A DNA stretch of 64,000 bases from Hirudinaria manillensis (taxonomy: Eukaryota; Annelida; Clitellata; Hirudinida; Hirudinidae): NCBI GenBank assembly GCA_034509925.1, contig CM067529.1, forward strand, positions 5,773,001-5,837,000, given 5' to 3'. The number at the start of each line of letters is the position of its first letter. Position 1 is the first letter of the stretch. Below, piece after piece: positions 1 through 12,176 of the stretch. The translations under genes and the position numbers were made by a program. The notes under the pieces are model-generated. The model had not been told where the DNA came from. It worked only from the letters and a program-made list of their open reading frames with translations, and searched no databases.

Positions 1-156
1 ATGCTTTAACAACAATTTGAAAACTGGCTAAGCTTGCTGAAAGATTCAATATTAATAATAAGAGTAATCAAGATTGTTATTAAAATATCTTATTTCATGA
101 TTGAACTATAATGAATTACTTCTTGCATATTAAGCATTGCACTGGATTTATTGCAG

Positions 157-2819
157 AGGAAATGTTGCACGAAGCACAAAAATGCACTCAAATCACTCCC
201 ATGGAGGTGGACATTTTGTTTCAATTGGCATCAATCAGAAACAAAACTGGGTTTGTTGCCTTTGTAATACCTGATTTCCATATTTGAATATTAATTAATC
301 ATTATAAATTAATTATTCGCAGAAAAATATCTTACGAAGACATTCGACAATTGGCTCCATTAGACGAGGAGATCCTTCCCTTCCACATCCAGGATCAAGC
401 CATTCATGTGAGATTATTTTGGGAATGTTTTATCACTTTTTCATTGAACTTTATCAAAAGCAAGAACTTGCAAGAAGCAAGTTTTTTTTTGTGTAGATTG
501 AGTTGGAAGTTCATTTAAAATCTCAAGTGCTTATGTTGCGATAAAAGTTTATAATGCTTTGAAAAGGGAATTTGTTTCTGAGTATGTGATCTTTGAGCAT
601 TAAGGTCGTTGGATCATTAATCAATCAAGGACATCATAAACAGGGTTTTTTTTCCATTAAGATGACAGATTACTTAATTTTACTTTGGTTCTGGAATTTG
701 TAGGAAGCTCTGGTGAAAGATCGTGGAGTGTTGATTCAGATGTTAGAAAGTGCTTACAGATTTGCACTCGGCTCAGTTGCAGGAGGTAAGTAAACCTGGC
801 AACACTGGAATCTTAGTATGTTTAGGTACAAATTCCAACTGATAATATAATGCATTGTGATTGGCCTTCAGCCACCGGTGCCACGGCAGTTTATCCGATC
901 GACTTGGTAAAGACGCGTCTTCAAAACCAGAGGTCCTCGTCTTACATGGGCGAGAGACTTTATCTCAACAGCTTTGACTGCTTCAGAAAGGTTTTCCGTT
1001 TCGAGGGATTCTTTGGCCTTTACAGGGGCCTCCTGCCGCAAGTTGTGGGCGTAGCACCGGAGAAGGCCATCAAGCTAACGGTGAGGATGTTGTTCTTGAA
1101 ATCATCATTTAAGATTTCGTCTCTATCCGGTCAATTACTTTTCAGGTCAACGATTTTGTCAGAGATAAAGTTGGCACCCCTGATGGTAAAATTCCACTTT
1201 GGGGTGAAATCCTTGCTGGTGGATGTGTTAGTATTTGGAGTTTTAACATTAATTCAGTTATCTCAACTCAACTAACTTGCTCTTGAACTTAATAGTTTGA
1301 GGATCCATAGGATATTTCAATATTAAGTATTATAATAATAGGATCCATAGGATATTTCAATGTTAAGTATTATAATATCTAATGCATTAAAATGAGGGAT
1401 TCATATTTTACAAATAGTTAAACAAGAGTCTGCTGAAAGATTATTAAATATTTTAATTCTTAAATCATGCAATTTTTATTATCTACAGATTGAAAATAAA
1501 ATAATGAAGTCCCACTAATTCTTATATTCCAGCTATATTGTATTAATACACATTATATGTGTTATTATGTATTATATGTTGTTATATTTGTATGTATGTA
1601 TTATTATATGAGTGTCTTTGTTAAAGGCTGGAGGATGTCAGGTGATCTTCACAAATCCCCTCGAAATTGTCAAGATTCGTCTCCAGGTGGCAGGTGAAAT
1701 TGCCACACAGAAGAGACTAGGAGCCATGGATGTTGTCAAAGAATTAGGATTTAGAGGTGTCTACAAGGTGATTAGTGTATATCGAACATGATGCAAGTAC
1801 AAACCGAACACACTAAATGCGATGAAGATATAATTAAAATTGACTTTATTATATATTAATGAGGTAATTATTCAATGATAGGGTGCACCTGCTTGTCTGC
1901 TCAGGGATATTCCTTTCTCTGCCATTTTCTTTCCCCTTTATGCTCATTTGAAAAGCTGGACTTCAAACAAAGATGGCTACAACAACATACCGTCGTTATT
2001 GATTTCTGCCACCATTGCTGGTATATTACATATTTTCAGATTTCTTTGTTTCTATTCATATTTTATTCCAAAACTTGGAACAACAAAAATGATCACAATA
2101 TGTAATTCCAGGCGCTCCTGCTGCTGCCCTCTGCACTCCAGCTGATGTCATCAAAACACGTCTCCAGGTGGTTGCCAGGAAAGGACAAACCACTTACAAT
2201 GGCATTTGGGATTGTGCCAAGAAAATCTCGAGAGAGGAAGGATTTAGGGCTTTCTGGAAGGGTGCACCAGGTGATTATTTTATTAATTCCTTCACTCTAA
2301 GGGCCCAGTACTATTAGATGGCCAAAAAGGGGTGGAGTTATTGGGATCCTTAGATAAAATTTATGTTTTTATAATATTTTTAAAAAGATTTCTCAAATTA
2401 TGCCCTCTCTCGAATTGAATTTGGAATAAAGAATCTAATTCTGAAGATATGTATGAAATATTTGAAGTTTGCAATGCAACGTTGTAGCTCGAGTGTTCAG
2501 ATCATCACCTCAGTTTGGAGTGACCCTTGCAACTTATGAGATCCTTCAGAGAGCATTAAATGTTGACTTCGGTGGAAGGTAATTTTAAAGACATTACAAA
2601 TGCTTTTCTTTCTTTATTTTGACAAACATTCGTTCTTTCAGACAACTCGCTGGTTCAGTAAAATCAAAGAAACATGCCGAGGGAGCGATCAAAACGCCCA
2701 AGAATCCCGACCACATAGGGGGCTACAGGTTGGCCCTGGCAGCATTTGACGGGATCGAGACCAAGTTTGGCATCTGTTTACCGAAGTTCAAAAGTTTGCC
2801 GATCGGCGACCAGCAATGA
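157..2819 (+). CDS. SLC25A12/13: Mitochondrial aspartate/glutamate carrier (aralar/citrin), 3' part
   Basis: Exons 157-250, 323-407, 704-785, 872-1080, 1146-1226, 1627-1767, 1882-2020, 2112-2270, 2488-2578, 2642-2819 join in frame to about 418 residues ending at TGA 2817-2819. The first exon gives the linker that follows the EF-hands ([13 protein letters not shown]). Three mitochondrial carrier repeats follow with signatures [20 protein letters not shown] and [10 protein letters not shown], then the C-terminal extension ending [11 protein letters not shown]...FGICLP that is typical of this carrier. The family sits in the inner mitochondrial membrane, exchanges matrix aspartate for cytosolic glutamate plus a proton, is Ca2+-regulated through N-terminal EF-hands, and supports the malate-aspartate shuttle. 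The EF-hand half lies upstream of the window; I could not place an exon in 1-156. Known orthologues are about 675 aa. Invertebrates usually have one gene for the vertebrate pair, so I do not choose between 12 and 13. Confidence 0.95.
1301..1380. repeat. Tandem duplication, two 40-bp units, in an intron
   Basis: Two near-identical 40-bp units starting GGATCCATAGGATATTTCAA at 1301 and 1341 lie in the carrier-gene intron 1227-1626. They differ by about one base. No function seen. Confidence 0.85.
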
Positions 2820-3746
2820 TGCGTTCACGTTGCGAGCGCCAACGCTGACGTGTTTTGATTAAACGTTAATTAGGAAGTGTTTTCTCTTAATTTTTGGAGA
2901 GCTCGATTTATTACCTCTTGCCACACTTAAATGTCATTCATTGCTCTTTTCATCCCAATTTTGCACTGCCCTCCTTGGTGGAATTCTTAATCTACTGTTA
3001 GGTCTAGAATTATTTGCACGAGATATTTATTTTTAGGTTTTCCTTTTCCTTGGTTAAATATTCTAGCAGCTTATTGGATGTCTATTCAGTGTTTTAGCAG
3101 AAAGCATGGGATTGCATTCATTACTTATATGTTGAGTGCCTTCACCCCTCATGCTTCTAAGCATGCTCCTAATGATCTCGTAAACAGCTTTTTCTAAATG
3201 TACCAAGGCATGCAAATGATGCGGTGACACAATGGTATGATTCCTCCTTTTTTGAATATTGTGCTCTAGGTGTTTTGCTCTTTGTGTCATAAAATAATTT
3301 TAAAGATACTTGTTTTAAAATTTGATGACTGTTTGAGGTTGTTGTCCATTTTTTTGGTTGAATGTATGCATTTATGGGTACAAAGATATTTTCAATATTA
3401 TTTATGGAAACGTTGCAAGCTGCTGTGTCTCAACACTATTTGAGGTGTACTGGTTCAAGACTTCCCAGAGATTGTGGAGAAGCATATTTTTCTGTTATTT
3501 AGCAGCTGACATTTTGAGGCTAGTGGATTTGAAGTCATCATTTAAGCCAATGCAGTCTTTTTATTCCTAGATGTGGCTTCACAATCCAATTGGTCTTCTG
3601 ATTTTATGCTGAATGAAAATGCTATTCAAATCCCATGTTTTGTTGAAGAGTACTCAATATTTTGTTATCATTTTGTTTATTTAATTTGAGAAAATATTAA
3701 TTATCTCAAACAAGGCAGGAATTGAACTGCTCACAACCGTTTCTTG
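2820..3746. other. Convergent 3' intergenic region
   Basis: Lies between the 3' ends of the carrier gene (+) and the acetyltransferase gene (-). It holds both 3' UTRs. A TTTATT (AATAAA on the minus strand) at 3676-3681 is a plausible poly(A) signal for the acetyltransferase, 66 nt past its stop. No coding exon is supported here. Confidence 0.6.
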
Positions 3747-4896
3747 TCACAAGTTGATAGCAGCAAGTTCCTGAATGCAATTCATTCGGAACTTGTGCCA
3801 ATTTTCTGATTCCGTCACATCAACTGCACCTAATTTCTTGTAAAACTGAATGGCAGTCTTGTTCCATGACAGTACGGAGAAATCTATTCGGCGACATTTT
3901 TCTTCAGATGCTATCTACAAAGTTTCAGAACTTAATTCTAAAATTTTGGAAGAGTTTTTGCACAAAGGATACTGATTAAGCATTGAAATTATTAATGGGT
4001 TTAATGAAGATTAGTGTAGAACCATTAAACGATAAACAGTGCTGCAGATCACAGCATAAACCACTTAATTCTCTGGATGTTAGGACAGAAGGCTATATAA
4101 ATAGGGATGCTGATGTCAGTGCATACAGTAATGTTTTGGCAATTAGATTATGTGATTATTTAACCTTTGCCAAAGCTTGGATCAGCCTGAAGCCAATTTT
4201 ATGCCCCCGGAAATCCTGCTCTACATAAATATCTTCGAGATATAGACTATGGCCAACCCAAGTTGAGTATGTATTGTAAAATAATACATAACCCACCAGT
4301 TCCTTATTATTTCCTGTGCAAATAAAGCAAAATTGATTATAAATGCTACCTAATAAAATTATTTTTGCTTGATAGATAGGAATAGATCATATAATCATTA
4401 GGTTAGCATTAAATTTTGGAGGAACAGATAAATGCATAAAAATTTAGATACTTTACCTGCTATGTGGGTTTCAGCCACAATGCATCTGAACAATTTGGAG
4501 CTTCCAAATCCGTCTCTTTCTAAATCTTGATTATTATTAACTTTACATTAATTCACAGTTAACTCTGACAATACAACTAAGTTTACGTTATGCTCTTTTA
4601 CAAAAAGCAAATAATTAATAAATGTTTGGCCGTAACCACTTTTGTGGATTTACCTTTGTGAGTTAATTTCAGTCCTTCTTCCATTTTCTCATATTTCGCA
4701 AGTTCCTGTCAAAAACATCGACTGATTCAATTTGAGTTTTACTCAGTTTGCAATTTCTCGAACGAACAGTGAAGCACCTATTCTCATATCATCACTATAC
4801 GAAAAATATAATTACCTTGATCAACCTCACAATTTCCAGACAATCTCCAACTACTGCAGGTCTGATGATCACATCTTTCTCAGCAAACTTGTCCAT
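3747..4896 (-). CDS. SAT1/SAT2: Spermidine/spermine (or thialysine) N-acetyltransferase, SSAT family
   Basis: Five minus-strand exons, 4816-4896, 4654-4705, 4457-4525, 4165-4313 and 3747-3914, join in frame to 172 residues; human SAT1 is 171. The start is MDKFAEKDVIIRPA, with ATG at 4896-4894. Recognisable family blocks are ELAKYEKMEEGLKLTHKDL, LERDGFG, YLEDIYVEQDFRGHKIG (the GNAT acetyl-CoA binding motif, usually Q/R-x-x-G-x-G/A) and SVLSWNKTAIQFYKKLGA. The family transfers acetyl from acetyl-CoA to spermidine/spermine (SAT1) or to thialysine and other amines (SAT2), in the cytosol. The WN..AI.FYKKLGA..VTE..NW ending is somewhat closer to SAT2, so substrate is undecided. Every exon is short. 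The glycine pattern RGHKIG has His where most members have Gly or Lys. Confidence 0.93.
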
Positions 4897-6811
4897 TTCC
4901 TGACAAATGCAGACTAAAGTAATCGCCCGTAATAAAAAGCTGAGGAGACAGCCGGTCGGGTCTGTCTTTATTGCAGCTGGCTCGCTTGCATTTGAGCCTT
5001 TAAATTAAACTATTAACCGCTTTGTTTCGACATGACATACATATCCAAATTTTGGTTTTGTAAAATAATTTTGTCAAACGTTATCGCGAAAAATCATCCC
5101 CCGCTTAAAGATATGACGACCACTGTAGCATTAAGTCGGTTTTACAGCTTGGGGAACCTCATTCAATATTTCATTCATTGGCCTTAATGAAAAGCGCAAG
5201 TTTTACGGACCAAACTCAATTTCTGCTTTGGAGAAGGTTCAGCTCAAGGAGATTCAAACATTGTGGCAGCTATTTTATTATTTACAAATCAAGCGATTCG
5301 GCTGCCGCCTTCTTATAACATGTTTTCTGAGTCAGGGTTCGATGTTGACAGATGTTTGGAATGACTCTGTTTTGCACACATTGTGAGATAACTGACGAAC
5401 TAAACCACGTAATAGACGCTAACCAAATAACCCTTAACCATTCCATTCTACGTGGTTCTCTTAAAGTTTTGTTATGAAGATATCAATCTCATTAAAATGT
5501 CAAAACACTATAACAAATAAACATAAATAAACATCGCTTGATCTAAAAAGCAAGCTCAAGCAGGGTCGAGATGCGAGATAGTTATGAGGATTTGCCTGTT
5601 GTATAAGGCCTTTGCCCAGGAGGCATCATCACATCTCGCATCCGCGGCTTAAGCTATTAGGAGGTAGGTGGAGATTAAGCTGTTTTTAATAACTTGTTTC
5701 TTTTCATTTTTGAGGCGGAATATTTTTTCTCGGCAGCAAAAGGTTTGTGTTAGTAATTGAGGTATAAATTCAAATAATTAAGAAATAGTAAACGTTTCAC
5801 TGTGATTCGTAAACTCACCTTGACTCTGCAGGTTGATTAAATTTAGTTGTAAGTTAATCTAATATTGTGGCAATAGCCTTAAAAAATAATGATTCCACTC
5901 TAATGACATCGTTGGAAGTTTTATTTTTGTTTATCCAATGTACTAATTAAAGCATTCAGTTCGTGTTGCATATCGCTTTGATCCTCTCTGATAAGCAATT
6001 GCACGTGATGCTCAAATTTAGAAAAATTTATTATTTTAAAATAACAATACAACGTAATGGTAGCTAATTGCATTAGAAATCAGTTTTAATTACTATAATT
6101 TACTTTCAATTGGTTGTACTTCAACACAGTGTATTCGAATGAATTAATAATTGAACTTTAATTTGCGTGCTTTGCTTCCAACTGATCGCAAACGCATTCA
6201 CGCCCCTTTCATCGCAAATTGAATAATAACCCTAATTATCGTTGACTGTTTGCGGGTAAGTGATTGCTGCTAAGTCCCAGTTTTGTTTGCGTTATCAGAC
6301 TGTATAAGCCTGTTACCAAAAAAAATGAGTCGTATATAACGTATATTATACATTACTGTAGACCGTAAATGCGTTCCCCTGGCACAGATGAACCATATTA
6401 CAAAATTCCTTTGAGACGAATTGTTCGCTGAGAATAAGAATTTGTTGAGAATTGCTCAATAAATCGGATATCGAAATGTGAGAATTAAACCAAACCATTG
6501 CATCGAAACTAAAAAAAGTTAAAATATTTACGATGTTTATTAAATCACGTCATCATGGTTATAATTGTGATTTTAACAATCAGCCTTAAGATGATTATAA
6601 TCGGCTAGTTTTTCAGTAAGTCTCTCAAATCTTCTGATTTATGTATATCGCTTTATCCCTATTTATGATAATTATATCGATTTATGTATATCGCTTTATT
6701 CATATTCTCCAATTAATTATATTGAGCCATATCTTTAAATCAAATTGATTTCGGCAATCTATTTTAAAATGAAAATGCTTGAATTTCGACATTTATTCTG
6801 TAGACTTGACA
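4897..6811. promoter_or_regulatory. Divergent intergenic region (acetyltransferase / sterol reductase)
   Basis: About 1.9 kb between two divergently oriented start codons, so it must hold both promoters. No homologous coding exon is seen. It contains a long inverted repeat at 5570-5642 (listed separately). A pyrimidine-rich TTCTGTAG just before the reductase start (about 6797-6804) could be the acceptor of a 5' UTR intron. Confidence 0.5.
5570..5642. repeat. Perfect 10-bp inverted repeat with inner complementarity
   Basis: GATGCGAGAT at 5570-5579 is the exact reverse complement of ATCTCGCATC at 5633-5642, with a 53-nt loop. The loop holds TGCCT and AGGCA, which can form a second stem. It could be a structured RNA, a small MITE or chance. 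Confidence 0.6.
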
Positions 6812-8587
6812 ATGGAAGATGAAAGAGTATCGGCAAGAGAAAGGAAAGTATTGAACAATTTAGTAAATTCTCCAATAAGAGCTGCTGGTGATGGTTCCAA
6901 ACAAAGATGGCAAGACGTGGACAAAAGTTCCGGAGATAATAAGTTTGTGATCGTTCGTTTCGATGAAGAAAATTTTTTGAAAAGATTTTTCCTCCGTACC
7001 TTAGCACCGATCTTTCTAGTCATGACATGTCCTGTATTCGTTACTTTGTTATGGTACACATCGATTCACTGCGAAGGAAGCTTTAGGATTTTGTGTGACG
7101 AATTTTTTCGACACGGTCTCTTTGACACTCTTTACGAGATTTTGAGGAACATCAATTTCTTGAATCCAGTCGTTTATACATTCCTCTTCCTGTACATTGC
7201 TCTCCAGGTTCTCTTGATGAAATTCGTACCAGGTAGGACCGTTTACGGCCCTGTAACTCAAAAAGGCAACCAACCTATTTACAAGGACAATGGCTTTTAT
7301 TGTTATTTGATTACCTTGTTCATCTTTTTTGCTGTAGCATTGGCCTTGCCTCTTCTGACATCCTACAGCATTACAACGGTGTATGATCATTTTGATCAGG
7401 TTTTAACTTCTCTCAACATTTTTAGCATTGCGCTATGCGCGCTTCTCTGTTTCAAAGGTTACTATTACCCATCCACGTCAGATAGCGGCAGCAGTGGGAA
7501 CATTTTCTTTGATTATTACTGGGGTACTGAACTATATCCTCGAATATGCGGAGTTGATATTAAAGTGAGTTTTGTATTTTCAAAAGAGACATTGCTATTA
7601 TTTCGCATGACATGAAATAACTTCATAACGCTTCAAAGGTGCTGACAAATTGCCGATTTGGAATGACTGTTTGGAGTCTGCTCGTCATAACATTCGCATT
7701 GAAGAACTTTGAATCGTTCGGATTTGTGCCAGGAGTTTGGACATCAACCATTTTACAAAGTGTTTACTTTGCCAAATTTTTTTGGTGGGAAGCCGGCTAC
7801 ATGAGCACAATAGATATTATGATGGACCATGCGGGTTTCTACATCTGTTGGGGATGTTTGGTCTTCATTCCTGGCCTATATGCATCGGTAAGTTGGAATT
7901 ATTGATTTATTACAAAAACCGATGCTCAATTATATGGGCATGGGATTGAGTTATTCTGTTATGTTCTAAATATTCTCAATGGATTCATGTCAAGAATTTC
8001 ACAGCTAAATAAGTGTTTCGATGTATTTAATTTTCCAGGTAAGCCTTTATCTCGCGACGTGCAACGAAAGCCTTGGGAATGCTGTTTCTCTGGGCGTTTT
8101 AATCGTCGGCCTCTGTTGTTGCTTTGTTAACTATTGGGCCGATTTGCAAAAACAAGAAGCCAGACGAACGGGTGGACAGTGCACTATATGGGGAAAGAAA
8201 GCTCAGATTATCGAGGCAGAATTTGTCTCCGGGGGTAAAACAAAAACCAGCATACTTCTAGTTTCAGGTGGGTTGAATCGTTTGTTTAAAATGGCAAAGT
8301 AATGGCCCTTGAGCGACTCGTTTTAATTTAGAAATTCGATTTTAACTCCAGGTTTTTGGGGACTATCAAGACATTTCCACTACCTGCCAGAACTGATTCT
8401 GGCTATTTGCTGGTCACTTCCCTGTGGTTTCAGTCACGTTATGCCATATTCATACCTCGCTTTCCTTTTTATTCTTTTGGTTCACAGAACCTTCCGAGAT
8501 GATACCAAATGTAGAGACAAGTACGGCAACTATTGGACCGAATATTGCAGAAGGGTTCCATATAAAATTTTGCCTTACGTCTTTTAA
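6812..8587 (+). CDS. DHCR7: 7-dehydrocholesterol reductase (ERG4/ERG24 family)
   Basis: Exons 6812-7564, 7639-7887, 8039-8267 and 8352-8587 join in frame to 488 residues (human enzyme 475). The start is the first in-frame ATG, MEDERVSARERK. The family is an ER membrane sterol reductase; DHCR7 reduces the C7-C8 double bond of 7-dehydrocholesterol with NADPH in the last step of cholesterol synthesis. Visible signatures: about 55 N-terminal polar residues, then multiple hydrophobic helices; VPGRTVYGPVTQKGNQPIYK; GTELYPRI; CTIWGKKAQIIEA; the family motif LLVSGFWGLSRHFHYLPEL; and the C-terminal RDDTKC..KYG..W..YC..VPYKILPYVF. The C-terminal block and GxE.xPRI favour DHCR7 over C14-reductase/lamin B receptor. 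AATAAA at 8637-8642 is 50 nt past the stop. Substrate is inferred from similarity only. Confidence 0.92.
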
Positions 8588-8636
8588 AAAATTAAACGCT
8601 TAATTAAGCGATAACTCTTATGAAAACTTTCTTGAA

Positions 8637-8642
8637 AATAAA
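8637..8642 (+). terminator. Poly(A) signal of DHCR7
   Basis: AATAAA 50 nt downstream of the stop codon. Confidence 0.6.
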
Positions 8643-9635
8643 ATATTCCCTCTGGTTTCAACACAACCTTAGCAATTTGAAGAAACAAACAATTAATTGC
8701 CGCTTAATTCTCGTCATAAATTCTACGGACCGAAACTACCGGACGAACCTATATATGACCTCGAATAGATTATAAAAGTTTTCTAGCAAGACTAGGAAAA
8801 CATACAAAATGAAAACAGTATTTAACCACATTTAACTCTTGGATGTCCAAGGGGGTACAATTGTAACCCAACGTTTGTATTTTTAAATCCTGGAGTACGT
8901 TTTTAAAATTTTGTCATGAATTTTTGTGACATTTATCTTCATTTATTTTTTATGTGAATATTTGAACCCCCGTTGGCTACTAAAGTTACGGACACGCATG
9001 TTCACAAATATTACAGATTTTTTCAATAATAATTGCAATATTTTTTATGACATAAAATGCTGTTATATCATATTAAATATAATATAAACATAATATATAT
9101 TTATTATATCATAATACATGTTGAAACTTTAAACTAGTTATAGCTTAGATTTTCGTTTATTGTAAAATAAGGATGTTATAACTCAGTTTGGCTAGCAGTG
9201 ATGACAGCATGTTGTGGGAAATTCAAACGAGCAAAGTTCCCGTGATTAGAATTGTTGGTAAGCAAAAAAATAAAATAAAGTAAAATGTTAAACATAATAT
9301 GGTATTCCTGACGAGAAACAACTTTTGGGCGATCGAGTTATAATGAGTTAAAAATTTATAAAAAGAAAATATTATAATTTTATTTGAGGATCTCTATCTA
9401 TAAGTTTAGATCATAAATACCTTGCGGCGGGAGCCGTGACATAGACTGAAGAAATGTGAAAATTAAGAAAAGTTGAAGAAATTAAAAGATGTTAAAGCTG
9501 TCATTAACTGTGTAGTGATTGTATATAAGCTATAATTAGTGATGTAACTAGGTTTATTTGTTAACGAAAATCAGCGAGTATCCGTGTATCGTTCCCAGCA
9601 AACACATCCCGGAGGGGCCCGCGAGGGCTGAATGC

Positions 9636-10013
9636 GGGTTGCCCGTCTTGCCCGCCATCAGCTAAACAATTTTGATGTTATTTAGTTTGAAAATTCTCGC
9701 TAAAGCAGTCGCTGGTTCAGAGGATATTATTTAACTTGAATGTGCTCAATAAATAACATTTGGAGCTATTTAAAGTGAGTTTTCACGAATTAGCGGCTAA
9801 ACAAATGGGCGGAGTTACGCCTGGTGGAGTGCTGTCTTTCTAAAGCCATACTCGGAAGAAAGGGCAGAGGGCAGGTTGCCCGGCTTGACTGCATTAGTTA
9901 AACTGGCTATTGATGTTATTTAGATTGAAAATTCATACTAAATAAGTCGTTGGTACAGACGATGTTATTTAATATGAATGTGCTCACTAAATAACGTTTG
10001 GAGCTATAATTAA
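9636..10013. repeat. Two diverged direct repeats, period about 236 bp
   Basis: Copy 1 is about 9636-9773 and copy 2 about 9872-10013. They share GTTGCCCG.CTTG, TTGATGTTATTTAG.TTGAAAATTC, GAATGTGCTCA.TAAATAAC and TTTGGAGCTAT with scattered differences. Each copy also carries inverted GTTATTTA/TAAATAAC blocks at its two sides. It looks like a duplicated or dimeric non-autonomous element; no coding capacity. Confidence 0.75.
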
Positions 10014-11181
10014 ATATATTTAGAACGTTCTTAAGGATATCAAACTCATAAACATATCCATTGTAGTATAAACTGGTTAAAAATTTGTACCATTTTCAAA
10101 AATTAACTTTGTATTTGTTACCATTTTAGGATGTTCTGAGTTTTGCAATTAGAGCCCAATTATTATCAATGCAGCAAACTTTCTTAGGTAAGTAAAGAAA
10201 TCTGTCATGTATCCCTTACATCGATTATCCATATTTATTATATTGGTTTTGAGTAAAATATCTGACTGCGATTCCGGTAGTTTCATCTGCATGTTTTGTT
10301 CTGCACAAATCTATTTTTTAAATGATTACCGGGAATTTAGAAATATTTACGAGTGCGCACCTCGTGTTTGACATGCATATCCTAAACACAACTCCCTGAT
10401 AAATTTGCAAACAGTCATTTAATTAACCAAAAGAATGTCTGGAGTCAATAGGAAACGTCGCTGATCGCTCAATAATACAAATTTTAGCTTTGGTAATCAA
10501 GGTCATGTCGTAATCGCGACCAGCTCATCCTCAGTCACTTAAACTTTACCTAATGTTAATTTACTTAGTCTCGGAAGCACTCCGGTACTCCCTAGCATTT
10601 TTCATTTTTTTCAGTGACCTTTATTCGTTTGCAAGATGCAAATGCAGGATGTCGTGTACAAAAACGTTTAGTAACAATAATCGATGTATGGTTCATCTGC
10701 ACTCGAACCTCGATATATTTAAGTTTTTAGGCCCATTCAACATATTTTTGAAATTTTAGCACATTCCTTCATAATTAACGTTCATGGTGATAAATTCACT
10801 TCGGTTTTATTAAAGTTCCATTGCGAAAAGTATTTATTTGCTTAACATCGAATTCATAATTAAATGATTAATTCAACATCAAGTCATTAATTCGATATAT
10901 ATCCACAAAATGCCTCATATTAGAGGATTATTAAATGGTAATGCACATTGGAAGTCAAACTAATTTTTGGGATGGTCTGAGAAGTCAATCACATTTTTTA
11001 ACCTTTTTTTCAGCTTTATTCTCATCACTTCTAATAGATTCATCACCTACAAGCAAATTGCCAAGTAAAAATTTGCTTTAGTAAATTCTTTCACTTATTT
11101 ATATTTAAATATTCTCATATTTATATAATTTTTAAAATGTCAAATTTGTTCCATAAACAATTGCTAAGATTTAAGAAATGG

Positions 11182-12176
11182 TCAAATCTCACCCCAAAAG
11201 AATTTGTTGACACATGTACCCAGAAAGTAAAATCCAACTAATAATAAGCCACTTGCCAAAAAAAAGACAATTTTTCCAAACGAATTTAAAATATCAAGGA
11301 ATGGATAAACCCATGAGCCTTTATAATATGCATTTATGGTAATCCTGAAATTAGTTATAAGACATCAAAATCACATGAATTAAAAGTCAAAATAAATTTC
11401 ATACCATAAAAGATATGTGATGGCAAAAGCCAAGGTTGCCTTGAGCCCATTTCTTGAATGTGGATATTGGACTTTTGTTAGAAATCTTTCCATGAGTAGA
11501 ATTGGTACAATTGCTGTGTGCTTGAAGATCAGTATTGCAGGTCAAACATCATGCCCATGAGTATTTGGTAATGTGAACTAACTTGAACGTGATTTATCCA
11601 TAATGGATAAAAAGCATCTACAGCTTTAGGCAAGATTATCTCTCTATCAATAAAATATAAGATCCAAAACACGACATTCACAAACTGCAAATGAGGATTA
11701 ATAATCAACAGTTAAACATTTATTGCGTGAGTAAACTATAGAAATGAATAGACTTACAAACATTAAAGTAGCTTTTCAATATTATATTGCAAATAAATTA
11801 GTCATACATAAAGCTTATAAATGCAATACCATGCACAGTGGAAATATTATTCCTGCCGAAAATATACTCCAATAATAGGTCGTCTTTTCATACTTTGTTA
11901 ATGTTTTCCAAAATGAGATGAAAAAGTAGCTGAGTTGGAAAAGCTAAGAAAACAAATAGGAACAACTATAAATAATCAATTTTGTATAACTTCCCATTGA
12001 AATGCAGAACTCACAAAATTCCAATATGTCAAATATTCCAATTTTCCTATAAAATGACGTAGGCCATGCTTTCTTTTGAGATTAGTATCAGCTATAAAGG
12101 TGAATAAATAGAATGAAAACACGACAAATTCAAATATTAACGATAGGTATCTCCCGTATCTCCAGCTTCCCGTCAT
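11182..12176 (-). CDS. AIG1/ADTRP: AIG1/ADTRP-family membrane hydrolase
   Basis: Minus-strand exons 12015-12176, 11830-11943, 11583-11684, 11405-11520 and 11182-11344 join in frame to 218 residues (human AIG1 238, ADTRP 230). Family blocks: TGSWRY near the N-terminus; VNVVFWILYFIDREIILPK; WINHVQHT; QYPHSRNGLKAT; YKGSWVYPFLD. AIG1 and ADTRP are multi-pass membrane hydrolases of fatty-acid esters of hydroxy fatty acids, using a Thr and a His inside the membrane. The His of the HT pair is present. The position of the catalytic Thr, just after GSW, aligns with Arg. The ATG used (12176-12174) is preceded by an in-frame TAA, so the first transmembrane helix of the human proteins is missing unless an unseen upstream exon splices past that stop. 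Confidence 0.92.

Larger units (their letters stand above)
8588..11181. other. Non-coding region with two repeat copies
   Basis: 2.6 kb without a supported gene. It holds the sterol reductase 3' UTR, long AT-rich stretches (for example 9050-9120), a GC-richer patch at 9595-9660, the two-copy repeat at 9636-10013, and the 3' UTR of the AIG1/ADTRP gene at its right end. Short open frames are scattered and show no domain. Confidence 0.5.

Noticed and set aside
1-156. Previous exon of the aspartate/glutamate carrier
   Set aside because: All three plus frames carry stops early, and no fragment matches the segment preceding ITPMEVD; the exon is probably outside the window.
7049-7390. Minus-strand 113-residue open frame
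   Set aside because: It lies antisense to a DHCR7 exon that has clear family homology; its own translation has no domain.
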